A DNA stretch of 64,000 bases, from the NCBI GenBank assembly GCA_903891325.1, contig CAITEC010000048.1, positions 1-64,000 of the forward strand, read 5' to 3'. Below are positions 44,066 to 52,267 of this stretch, piece after piece. The stretch is from an uncultured Opitutaceae bacterium (GTDB lineage: Bacteria; Verrucomicrobiota; Verrucomicrobiia; Opitutales; Opitutaceae). The position numbers were made by a program, and so were the translations under genes. Position 1 is the first letter of the stretch. Each line of letters opens with the position of its first letter. Below the pieces are notes generated by a model. The model was not told where the DNA came from, searched no databases, and was given only the letters and a program-made list of their open reading frames with translations.

Positions 44066-45184
44066 TCAATTGAGGCGCCGCCGGAAGAACCAGGCCGCCC
44101 CCGCCAGCGTGAGGACCCCGATGATCGCCAGCGGAACGAAGTCGGGAGCGAGCCGGGCGAAGCCGGCGTCCTCCAGGTAGACCCGACGGGCGATGTCGAT
44201 CGCGTAGCGCAGGGGATTGGCCACCATGGCCGTCTGGAAGGATCCGGGCATGCTGCTGACCGGGGTCGCGAGCCCGGAGAGCAGCGAGAAGGGCATCATC
44301 AGCACGAAGGCGTAGAGCATCGCCTGTTGCATCGTCATCGCGATTGAGGACACGAATAGGCCCATCCCGACGGCCGCCAGGAGAAAGAGCCCCAGCCCGG
44401 CGTAAAGCACGGCAAAGGATCCCTCAAAGGGAATGTGAAACCAGAACTGCCCGATCAGCAGGATGCTCGACGCCTGGGCGATCCCGATCGCCATGTTGGG
44501 CACGGCCTTCCCGGCCATGATCTCGAAGGGCCGGAAGGGCGTTACGAGGAGCTGATCGAGCGTGCCCTGCTCGCGCTCGCGGGCCACCGACATGGCCGTG
44601 AGCATGAGCGTGCCCAGCATCGTGAGCGTGCCCAGGAGGCTGGGGATCATGTTCCACCGGGACTCGAGGTTGGGATTGTACCAGGCGCGAACGACGACCC
44701 TCACCGGCGGCCCGGCGGCGCCGTGGTCGGCGCGCCACTGCGCGTTGAATTCGTTGACCACGACCGCAAGGTACCCCAGGGCCGTGCCCGCCGTGTTGGA
44801 ATTCCTGCCGTCGGCGATCGCCTGCACCGCCGCCGGCTCGCCCGCCCGCAGGCGCCGCTCGAAATCCCGGTCTATCCGCAGGACGATCAGGGCGCGGCGG
44901 CTGTCGATCCACTCCGCGATATCCGCCACCCGCTCCAGGCTCGCCTGCCGGCGGAAGATTCCCGAGCCGTCCAGGCGGGCGACCAGGGCGGCCGACGCGG
45001 CGCTGCGGTCCCCGTCGAGGACGGCGTAGGGCACGGAGTTCAGGTCGAAGCTCGCGGCGTAGCCGAAGATGATGCTCTGGAGGATCGGCGGGATCAAGAT
45101 GAGCATCCGGCTCCGCGGGTCCTTGAGGACCACGATGAATTCCTTGCGGATCAGGGCGAGGATGCGGAGAAGCGAGGCGGCCAT
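44066..45184 (-). CDS. ABC exporter permease (YbhR-like)
   Basis: 372 residues: one N-terminal helix, a large periplasmic domain (~45-170), then five membrane helices, the ABC-2 permease layout of the YbhR/YhhJ type. R-K-E-F-I-V-V-L-K-D-P-R-S-R at the N-terminus and R-E-R-E-Q-G-T-L-D-Q-L-L-V-T-P at ~205 are diagnostic. It pairs with the adjacent permease, nine bases upstream, to form the membrane pore. Last gene of the exporter operon. Confidence 0.9.
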   Translation of the reverse strand: MAASLLRILALIRKEFIVVLKDPRSRMLILIPPILQSIIFGYAASFDLNSVPYAVLDGDRSAASAALVARLDGSGIFRRQASLERVADIAEWIDSRRALIVLRIDRDFERRLRAGEPAAVQAIADGRNSNTAGTALGYLAVVVNEFNAQWRADHGAAGPPVRVVVRAWYNPNLESRWNMIPSLLGTLTMLGTLMLTAMSVAREREQGTLDQLLVTPFRPFEIMAGKAVPNMAIGIAQASSILLIGQFWFHIPFEGSFAVLYAGLGLFLLAAVGMGLFVSSIAMTMQQAMLYAFVLMMPFSLLSGLATPVSSMPGSFQTAMVANPLRYAIDIARRVYLEDAGFARLAPDFVPLAIIGVLTLAGAAWFFRRRLN

Positions 45185-45193
45185 GGCGGGGGT

Positions 45194-46300
45194 TCAGTCG
45201 AGGCGCTTTCGCGTGGCGATCCGGGTCAGTGTCAGAAGGAGGGCCGCCATCCCGGCGAGGACCGCCAGACCCGGCACGACAACCGCGGGGATGTTCCCGG
45301 CGAGGAAGAGGGTCTGCATGAGCCCCACCGCATAGCGCGCCGGCATGACCGTCGTGATCGCCCGGATCGCCACGGGCATGCTCCTGGGGTCGTAGAGGAA
45401 ACCGGAGAGCATCATGGCGGGAAGGAAGGTCAGGAGCATCGCGAGCTGGCTCGCGAGGAACTGGCTCTTCACCACCGTGGATACGAGCAGGCCGATCCCC
45501 AGGCAGACCAGCAGGTAGACCATCGAGGAAAGGCAGAGCAGCGCCAGTGAACCGCGGATCGGGACGTGGAACAGGAACTTCCCGGCGAGCAGGCAGAGGA
45601 GGAAGCCGACCATCCCCAGGCAGAAATACGGCACGATCTTGCTGATCAGGATTTCCCCCACCTTCACCGGGGTGACGAAAAGGGCCTCGAGCGTCCCCCG
45701 CTCCCATTCCCGGGAGATCACCATCGCGGTGAGAAAGGCGCCAATGACGGTCATCACCAGGACGATCAGCCCGGGGACGAGGAAGAAGTGGCTGTCGTAG
45801 CTCTCGTTGAACCACATCCGGTCGACCAGGACGACCGGCCCCGCGGACCCGGCCCCGGCCCCCCGCCCCGCGCCCCAAATCCCGACGGTCGCCTGGACAT
45901 AGGTGCCGATGATCCGGGCCTGGTTCGCGTCCGATCCGTTCACCACCACCTGGACGGAGGCGTCGCCCCGCCGCCAGCGCCGCGTGAAGTCCGAGGGGAT
46001 CCGCACGATCCCGTCCGCCTTGCGGTCGACCACAAGCGCCATCGCGGCGGCCATCGAGGCGGCCTCCGAAACGTGGAAGTACCGCGAGAGCTGGAATGCG
46101 CCGACCAGCGAGGTCGCATCCGGGGTCGGGTCCTCGTCCACGACGGCGACCGAGACCCGGCTGACATCCAGCGAGAGCCCGTAGCCGAAGAGAACGATCA
46201 TCATCAGCGGAAAGACGATCCCGATCGCGACGCTGCTCGGGTCGCGAAAGACCTGCCGGGCCTCCTTCAGGGTCAGGGCCGCGATGCGCCTCCAGCTCAT
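45194..46300 (-). CDS. ABC exporter permease (YbhS-like)
   Basis: 368 residues, same ABC-2 layout as its neighbour: T-L-K-E-A-R-Q-V-F-R-D-P near the N-terminus, periplasmic domain, then R-E-W-E-R-G-T-L-E-A-L-F-V-T-P and five helices. ATG 46300 overlaps the ATPase stop (ATGA). The two permeases share layout but differ in sequence, so the pore is a heterodimer. Confidence 0.9.
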   Translation of the reverse strand: MSWRRIAALTLKEARQVFRDPSSVAIGIVFPLMMIVLFGYGLSLDVSRVSVAVVDEDPTPDATSLVGAFQLSRYFHVSEAASMAAAMALVVDRKADGIVRIPSDFTRRWRRGDASVQVVVNGSDANQARIIGTYVQATVGIWGAGRGAGAGSAGPVVLVDRMWFNESYDSHFFLVPGLIVLVMTVIGAFLTAMVISREWERGTLEALFVTPVKVGEILISKIVPYFCLGMVGFLLCLLAGKFLFHVPIRGSLALLCLSSMVYLLVCLGIGLLVSTVVKSQFLASQLAMLLTFLPAMMLSGFLYDPRSMPVAIRAITTVMPARYAVGLMQTLFLAGNIPAVVVPGLAVLAGMAALLLTLTRIATRKRLD

Positions 46301-48084
46301 GGCGCGGTCCCCTTCGCCGCCGTCACCCCGCGCGCCTCGGTCACGACGCCGATGAAGGCGTCCTCCATCGTGGCCGCCCGTCCCGGGACGGCGATCGCGT
46401 GGCTGCGGAGCTGGGCGGGGGTTCCCTCGACGAGCAGGACGCCCCCGTCGAGGATCGCCGCCCGGTCGCAGTACTCCGCCTCCGCCATGAAGTGGGTGGT
46501 CACGATCGTGGTCACGCCGGTCGCGGCGAGCGCGGTGATCCGGCGCCAGAACTCCCGGCGGGCCATCGGATCGGCGCCGCTCGTCGGCTCATCCAGAAAG
46601 AGGATCTCCGGCTCGTGGAGCAGGGCTGCGGCCATCGCCAGGCGCTGTTTGTACCCGCCGGGAAGCTGCGCGCTCACCAGCGCGGCGAACGGCTCGAGCT
46701 CAAACTGCCTCATCGCCCAGGCGATCCGCCCGCTCTTCCGCGCCCCTCCCAGCCCGTACGCCCGGGCAAAGAAATCGAGGTTCTCGGCAACGGTGAGCTG
46801 CCCGTAGAGCGAGAACTTCTGGGCGACATAGCCCAGGTGCTGGCGCGCCTCCGCCCGCGAGCGGCGAACGTCGATCCCGGCCACCGTCAGGACACCGCTC
46901 GTGGCCGCCAGCAGCCCGCAGAGCATGCGGAAAGTGGTGGTTTTTCCCGCCCCGTTGGGCCCGAGGAGCCCGTAGATCTCCCCGCGCCTCACGCTGAAGC
47001 TGACGTGGTCGACCGCCAGGAATTTGCCGAATCGGCGGACGAGGTCGTGCACGGCGACGACCACCTCCCCCTCGCCTCCCGGGGCCGCGGCGCCCGGGCG
47101 CGTCGCCGGTCCCGGCGCGGGGAGCCCCGTCGCCCCCGGGGCTCCGCCCGCCAGAAGCATCATGAAGCCATCCTCAAACCGCGGTTCGATGGGGGCCGCG
47201 GCCACTCCCGCCAGGACGCGGGCCGAAGCGTCCCCCTCCGGGGATGCCTCCCGCATCACGACCCTCACCCGGCCGCCATCGGGCACGGCGTCAACGATCC
47301 CCGGCTGGTCGAGAAGAAGGGATTGGAACTGGCGCGCCCGCATTCCCCCGGGCGGCTCCGCCGTGAAGGTCCTTCCCCGCGCCAGGTCCCGGACCCCGGA
47401 CGGGGCGCCGCGCGCAAGGACCCGTCCCTCGTGCAGAACCAGGACCCGGCGGCACTCCTCCGCCTCGTCGAGATAGCTGCTGCTCAGCAGCACCGTCAGC
47501 CCGCCGGAGACCAGCTGGCGGATGATTTCCCAGAGTTCCCGGCGCGACAGCGCGTCGACCCCCACCGTCGGCTCGTCGAGCAGGAGAAACTCGGGGGATC
47601 CCACAAGCGTGCAGGCCAGCCCGAGCTTCTGCTTCATCCCCCCCGAGAGCTTTCCCGCAAGCCGGGAGCGAAACGGCCCGAGCGCGGTCATCTCCATCAG
47701 CCGCGGGTATTGGCGGAGCTTCTCCGCGGCGTCGAGCCCGTGGAGGTCGGCGTAAAGGTCCAGGTTTTCCCCGACGGTGAGGTCCTCGTACAGGCCGAAG
47801 CGCTGGGGCATGTACGCGATCCGCGATTGGATGGCCTGCGGGTCCCTTGACGCATCAATGCCGATCACGGTCACCGTCCCCGCATCGGGCCGGATCAGGC
47901 CGGCGACCAGCCGGATGAGCGTTGTCTTGCCCGCACCGTCGGGGCCCACCAGCGCCGCCAGTTCGCCCCTCCCGACCTCGAAGGACACATTGTCGAGGGC
48001 GCGCACCGTCTCGCCCGTCGCGCGCCGGAACGACTTGCCCACGCCGGCAAGCAGGAGGGCCGGGGCGGTGGCCGGCCCGGTCAT
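46297..48084 (-). CDS. double-ATPase ABC transporter protein (YbhF-like)
   Basis: 595 residues from ATG 48084, coupled to the upstream outer-membrane factor (ATGA). Two full ABC domains lie in one chain: Walker A G-P-D-G-A-G-K-T-T with F-L-L-L-D-E-P-T-V-G, then Walker A G-P-N-G-A-G-K-T-T with I-L-F-L-D-E-P-T-S-G. Signatures are L-S-G-G-M-K-Q-K in the first half and L-P-G-G-Y-K-Q-R in the second. It powers the two downstream permeases. Confidence 0.93.
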   Translation of the reverse strand: MTGPATAPALLLAGVGKSFRRATGETVRALDNVSFEVGRGELAALVGPDGAGKTTLIRLVAGLIRPDAGTVTVIGIDASRDPQAIQSRIAYMPQRFGLYEDLTVGENLDLYADLHGLDAAEKLRQYPRLMEMTALGPFRSRLAGKLSGGMKQKLGLACTLVGSPEFLLLDEPTVGVDALSRRELWEIIRQLVSGGLTVLLSSSYLDEAEECRRVLVLHEGRVLARGAPSGVRDLARGRTFTAEPPGGMRARQFQSLLLDQPGIVDAVPDGGRVRVVMREASPEGDASARVLAGVAAAPIEPRFEDGFMMLLAGGAPGATGLPAPGPATRPGAAAPGGEGEVVVAVHDLVRRFGKFLAVDHVSFSVRRGEIYGLLGPNGAGKTTTFRMLCGLLAATSGVLTVAGIDVRRSRAEARQHLGYVAQKFSLYGQLTVAENLDFFARAYGLGGARKSGRIAWAMRQFELEPFAALVSAQLPGGYKQRLAMAAALLHEPEILFLDEPTSGADPMARREFWRRITALAATGVTTIVTTHFMAEAEYCDRAAILDGGVLLVEGTPAQLRSHAIAVPGRAATMEDAFIGVVTEARGVTAAKGTAP

Positions 48085-49514
48085 TTTTCCCATCCCCCGC
48101 CCAGCGCCTTGAACAGCGCGATCAGGTCGATCGAGACGGCCTGGTCGCAGGCCGCCACCTGGTCCTCCGCCTGGTAGAGCGATCGCCGCGCGTCGAGGAC
48201 GCTGAGGAAATTGACCTGGCCCTCCGCATAAAGCCCGTCGGCCATCGCGACGGCGCGTCGGTCCTCGGCGAGTTCCCGGGCGAGCGCCTCACGGCGGTTC
48301 TCCCCGCGGGCGTAGGCGACCAACGCGTCCTCGGCATCCCGGAGCGCGGCAACGACCGCCTCCTCGTAGGCTGCCAGGGCGCCCTCCTGCGCGGCCGTCT
48401 GCGCCGCCACCTCGGCCTTTACCCGGCCAAAATCCAGGGCCCGCCACTGAAGCGACGGGCCGAGCGACCAGAAGAGGCTGTTGGGTTCAAACCACTTCTC
48501 GACGCTCACGCTCTCCAATCCCGCGTCGCCGTTCAGGGAGAGCCGGGGAAACCAGTCCGCCTTCGCCTGCCCGATCCTCGCGGTGGCCGCCGCGAGCTGC
48601 CGCTCCGCCCGCCTCACGTCGGGCCGGCGGCGAAGCAGGTCGGCGGGCAGGCCCACTGGGACATCCGGGGGAACCGGCGGAATGGGCGACGGCGGCGAAA
48701 GTTCCGCGACCAGCGCGCCCGGCTCCCTCCCCAGCAGGGCCGCAAGCCCGTACATCGCCTGCGTGACCGCAGCCTCCTGCGCGGGAACCGCCGCCTGGAG
48801 CCCGGCCAGGAGCGAGGCGGCCCGGGTCGGGTCAAGCTCGCTGGCAAGGCCGGCCTCAAAGCGCGCGCGGGTGAGCTCGAGCGTCTGCTGCTGCGAGGCG
48901 ACATTCCGGCGGGCGACCTCAAGCCGCCGCTGGCTCCCCCTCAGCTCGACATAGTCCCGGGCAACCTCCGCCTCCAGGCTCACCACCGCGTCGTTGCGGG
49001 CCTCCGCCGCGCTCTCCCAATCGGCGGTCGCCGCCTCCAGCGCCCGGCGCTTCGCCCCGAAAATATCGATCTCCCACGAGGCGTCGAACCCGGCCTGGTA
49101 GACGCTGTACTTGTAGGGGAAATTCGGCGGAAGCGGAAGCGCGCCGAAGAGCGGCTGGTTCCGGCTGATCTTCTCCTTCGCATAGGACCCGGACGCGTCG
49201 AGAGTGGGCCTGAGGCCCGCCGCGCTCATTTCCCGGACGGCCCTGGACTGCCGCAGCCGGGCCTCGACGGCCCGCAGGTCCGGGTTCGACGCCAATGCCC
49301 GCCCGACCAGGGAATTGAGCATCGGGTCGCCGAATCCCTTCCACCATTCCGCCGTCCCGATCTGCCTGTCGGTCACCCCGCCTCCGGGGAGTGCCTGCCA
49401 GGTCGCCGGCACAGCCGCCGGCGCGGGCGGATGATAGTCGGGGCCCACCGCGCAACCCCCGGCGGCGGCAAGCGCCGCAGCCGCCGCGCCCAGGAGGATC
49501 CAATTCCAGCGCAT
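48081..49514 (-). CDS. outer-membrane efflux lipoprotein, NodT/OprM type
   Basis: 477 residues with a lipoprotein signal (A-A-A-G-G-C at ~21) and the NodT-family start C-A-V-G-P-D-Y-H-P-P. Two OEP repeats follow, with L-P-A-D-L-L-R-R-R-P-D-V and S-L-N-G-D-A-G-L-E as family markers. It forms the outer-membrane exit duct for the exporter encoded by the same operon. Many Ybh systems rely on TolC instead, so an operon-encoded duct is notable. Confidence 0.92.
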   Translation of the reverse strand: MRWNWILLGAAAAALAAAGGCAVGPDYHPPAPAAVPATWQALPGGGVTDRQIGTAEWWKGFGDPMLNSLVGRALASNPDLRAVEARLRQSRAVREMSAAGLRPTLDASGSYAKEKISRNQPLFGALPLPPNFPYKYSVYQAGFDASWEIDIFGAKRRALEAATADWESAAEARNDAVVSLEAEVARDYVELRGSQRRLEVARRNVASQQQTLELTRARFEAGLASELDPTRAASLLAGLQAAVPAQEAAVTQAMYGLAALLGREPGALVAELSPPSPIPPVPPDVPVGLPADLLRRRPDVRRAERQLAAATARIGQAKADWFPRLSLNGDAGLESVSVEKWFEPNSLFWSLGPSLQWRALDFGRVKAEVAAQTAAQEGALAAYEEAVVAALRDAEDALVAYARGENRREALARELAEDRRAVAMADGLYAEGQVNFLSVLDARRSLYQAEDQVAACDQAVSIDLIALFKALGGGWEK

Positions 49515-49528
49515 GGTGGATACCCTCC

Positions 49529-50539
49529 TCAGGGCTGCGGGCGGGATGGTTCGATCCGGACGGTGGCAGGCATGCCCAGCCGCAGTTCATCCCCCGGATC
49601 CTTGACGATGATGCGAACCTCGTAGACCAGGTTCGATCTCAGCTCCTCGGTCTGGACCTCCTTCGGCGTGAACTCGGCAACCGGGGAGATAAAGCCGACC
49701 GACCCCGTAAAACGCCGGTCTGGAAAGCTGTCGGAGGCGACCGTCGCCGCCGCACCCGGGTGAATCCTTCCAAGGTCCGGCTCGGAGGCGTAGACTCGGA
49801 TCCACTTTGGGTCGGTGATCGCCAGGGAATAAACCGGCCGTTGCGGCGAGGCCATTTCCCCGGCCTCCAGCAGCCGGGAGCGGACCACTGCGTCGCAGGG
49901 TGCCTTGAGCTGGGCGTCGCCGAGCTGTTGGAGCAGGAGCTGGAGATTGGACTGGAGACCGTGCAACTGGGCCTCCGCCTGGGCCACATCCTCCCTCCGG
50001 GGACCCGCCACCGCGAGGTCCCGGGCCATCGCGGCGACGGTCAGCCGCGCCTGCGCGACGGCGAGGGCCGCCTGGGCGCCGTCCACGTCCTGCTTGCTGA
50101 CGGCAAGCCCGGTGGTGCGCGCGGCAAGAAGACTGACGCGCCGCCACTGGCGGTTCACGTTAAACAGGTCGGCCTGCGCGAGGGACACGTTCGCCTCGGC
50201 TTGGACAATTTCCTCCGGGCGGCTCCCATTGTGCAGCCGGTCGACCGCCGCGCCCTGCGCCGCGACGGCCGCCTGCGCCTGTGCCGCTTCCGGCTCCAGC
50301 CGGCTGGTGTCGAGCCGGGCGAGAACCTGGCCCTTTTTCACCCGCTCGCCCTCCTCCACGAGGACCGCGGCAATCCGGTCGCTGCCGTTGAAGGAGAGGT
50401 CCACCTGCCGCAGATCCACGTTGCCGTAAAGGACCACCGCGCCCTCCGCCTTTTTGGAGGGCCTGAGCAGCCGGACCGCCCCAATGACGACCACAGTCGC
50501 AGCCGCCGCCGCCAGCCCGACAACAAGGATCTTTTTCAT
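49529..50539 (-). CDS. HlyD-family membrane fusion protein (YbhG-like)
   Basis: 336 residues from ATG 50539, which directly precedes the membrane anchor (~4-22). A split lipoyl domain flanks a long coiled hairpin (~75-195): V-L-V-E-E-G-E-R-V-K-K-G-Q-V-L-A-R-L-D-T before it, and L-K-A-P-C-D-A-V-V after it. A beta-barrel domain ends the chain. It bridges the inner-membrane permeases and the outer-membrane factor. First gene of the five-gene exporter operon. Confidence 0.92.
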   Translation of the reverse strand: MKKILVVGLAAAAATVVVIGAVRLLRPSKKAEGAVVLYGNVDLRQVDLSFNGSDRIAAVLVEEGERVKKGQVLARLDTSRLEPEAAQAQAAVAAQGAAVDRLHNGSRPEEIVQAEANVSLAQADLFNVNRQWRRVSLLAARTTGLAVSKQDVDGAQAALAVAQARLTVAAMARDLAVAGPRREDVAQAEAQLHGLQSNLQLLLQQLGDAQLKAPCDAVVRSRLLEAGEMASPQRPVYSLAITDPKWIRVYASEPDLGRIHPGAAATVASDSFPDRRFTGSVGFISPVAEFTPKEVQTEELRSNLVYEVRIIVKDPGDELRLGMPATVRIEPSRPQP

Positions 50540-50594
50540 TCCGCCGCCAGCCTGACCGGCTTTCGGCAAAACACAAATTTGATTGGACGCCGCG

Positions 50595-51113
50595 CTACCT
50601 CTGCTCCGAGAGCAGCTTTTGCTTGGCTTGCTGGAATTCGCTGTCGGTGAGGACTCCCTGGTCCTTCAGCGCCTTCAGCCTGGAAATCTCGGTCGCAAGG
50701 TCAGCGGGCGCCGCCGGTGCGGGCGCAGCGATCATTGCGGGACCCTCCCCGGGATAGGGGCTCAGGCCGGCGGGCCCCGAGCCTGAAACCGGACCGCCAA
50801 CCGGCCGGTTATAAAGGTCGTAGAGTTGGGCAAAGCGCCCGAAGGACTCCACCTTTCCGCTGACAAAGCGGATCAGGTAGGGCTGGTCGCGCTGCATTTC
50901 GTCACTCGCGAGGTAGTAGGTGAAGTATTCGATGCTGCCCTGCGCACTGGTGCTGTCGGGCTGGCCCATGAGGGTAATCACCTCCTGCCGCGACATTCCA
51001 ATATGAATGGAATTGAACGCCTGGGACGACATCACGCAGGCGCCGAGGAGCGCGATCACCGGGAGGGCGGCAAGAAAACGTGCGAGTTTCACGCTCGCAA
51101 TATCCCACGGCAC
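50595..51113 (-). CDS. SmpA/BamE-like lipoprotein with C-terminal SHOCT domain
   Basis: 172 residues. Signal peptide ends in L-L-G-A-C, a lipobox. The next part (~33-95) resembles the small SmpA/OmlA fold: I-G-M-S-R-Q-E-V-I-T-L-M-G-Q-P-D. After a Pro/Gly linker, residues ~138-170 (E-I-S-R-L-K-A-L-K-D-Q-G-V-L-T-D-S-E-F) are a SHOCT domain, a short helical pair often placed at protein ends. A GTG at 51092 is an alternative start. Lipid-anchored in the periplasm; role unknown. It lies just upstream of the exporter operon on the same strand. Confidence 0.78.
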   Translation of the reverse strand: MPWDIASVKLARFLAALPVIALLGACVMSSQAFNSIHIGMSRQEVITLMGQPDSTSAQGSIEYFTYYLASDEMQRDQPYLIRFVSGKVESFGRFAQLYDLYNRPVGGPVSGSGPAGLSPYPGEGPAMIAAPAPAAPADLATEISRLKALKDQGVLTDSEFQQAKQKLLSEQR

Positions 51114-51149
51114 GCCGTCCCTGTCAAACGGCGGCGAATCCGGCGGGGA

Positions 51150-52058
51150 TCACGGGCCGGCGGGCAGGTGGCGCCGGGCCAGGAAGGCGCGAAGCGCCAC
51201 GTAGATCTCCCGATATTCGGCCGGGGAATAGGCGCCATGCTTTCCGCCCGCGACAGTCCAGAGTTGATTGGGGACGCCGGCGGCGGTGAGCGCCGCATGA
51301 AACCGGACCGCCTGCCCGTAGGGAACGGTCGGATCGGCGCTGCCGTGGGCGGTGAAGACCGGCGGAACGCCCGGCCGGACGTAGGTGATTGGCGAGAGGC
51401 GCCGCGCTAGATCCTCCCGTCCCCGGACTCCGCCAAGCCAGGTTGCCGTGAACCCCTGCCCGTGCGGTCCCTCCAGGAGATCGAGGACGTCCGCGACTCC
51501 CGAAAAATTCACAACGGCGACGGCACCGGGCAGCGGTCCCACCGCGTGGGAGCCGTCAAATTTGGCGCCGGGAGGGGCCATTGCGACAACCAGGGCCAGC
51601 TCCCCGCCCGCCGAGGCGCCCGCGATCACCAGGCGCGAGAGGTCGATGCGGTACTTCCCTGCATTGGCCGCCGTCCATCGAAGCGCACAGACGCAATCCT
51701 CGACGGCCGCCGGCGCCGGAGCGTCCTTGGCCACCCGGTAATTGATGTTCACGACTGTCCAGCCCATCTCCATCCAGGGAAGCGTGTAGCCGAGCATGTC
51801 ATCCTTGGTGCCGTGGATCCACGCGCCGCCGTGGATGAAAAAGACCGTCGGAGCCGGCCCGCGGACATCCTTTGCCTGGAAGATATCGAGCGTCTGCGGC
51901 CCCTGCGGTGTCGTCTCATACACAAGGTTGGTGACGATTCCCACGTGCGTGTAGAACTCCGCCGTCCACGCCGCGCTCGTCCGCGGTGTCTCCGCGGAGG
52001 CGGCCAGGGGCGCTGCGAGGAGAAGAACAACCGCGGTAAATCGGGATTTGGATCGCAT
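51150..52058 (-). CDS. secreted alpha/beta hydrolase (esterase/carboxylesterase)
   Basis: 302 residues with a signal peptide (1-22). The hormone-sensitive-lipase/BD-FAE type motifs are present: oxyanion H76-G-G-A-W, nucleophile S149 in G-A-S-A-G-G, Asp in S-A-D-P-T-V-P-Y, and His in G-G-K-H-G-A-Y. It hydrolyses esters outside the cytoplasm, perhaps acetyl or feruloyl groups on polysaccharides. A palindromic element lies ~70 bases upstream of its start. Confidence 0.88.
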   Translation of the reverse strand: MRSKSRFTAVVLLLAAPLAASAETPRTSAAWTAEFYTHVGIVTNLVYETTPQGPQTLDIFQAKDVRGPAPTVFFIHGGAWIHGTKDDMLGYTLPWMEMGWTVVNINYRVAKDAPAPAAVEDCVCALRWTAANAGKYRIDLSRLVIAGASAGGELALVVAMAPPGAKFDGSHAVGPLPGAVAVVNFSGVADVLDLLEGPHGQGFTATWLGGVRGREDLARRLSPITYVRPGVPPVFTAHGSADPTVPYGQAVRFHAALTAAGVPNQLWTVAGGKHGAYSPAEYREIYVALRAFLARRHLPAGP

Positions 52059-52127
52059 GGGGTAAGGAGGGAGAGTCTTTCGCCGGACAATGCCCGGGTC
52101 GACGGGAAAAGCGTCGCCCGGCAGGCC

Positions 52128-52209
52128 TTAAGGTGGAGCGCGATCTCCGAGCGCGCTGAATGGCTCGGTCTACGAACCAGCGTGCCCGGAGGTCCCGCTC
52201 CACCCTCAA
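52128..52209. repeat. 82-bp imperfect palindrome (REP-like)
   Basis: The arms 52128-52158 and 52178-52209 match as inverted repeats with a few changes (GGTGGAGCG on the left, CGCTCCACC on the right). The 19-base centre is itself nearly palindromic (TGGCTCG / CGAACCA). It can form one hairpin. It lies between divergent genes and covers the first ATG of the downstream frame (52160), arguing against that start. It is unrelated in sequence to the other palindromes in the window. Confidence 0.7.
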
Positions 52210-52267
52210 ACCAACCCGCTGCCGCAAGACCATTGACCTTCCCACACCGAATGATTCGATCCGCGGA

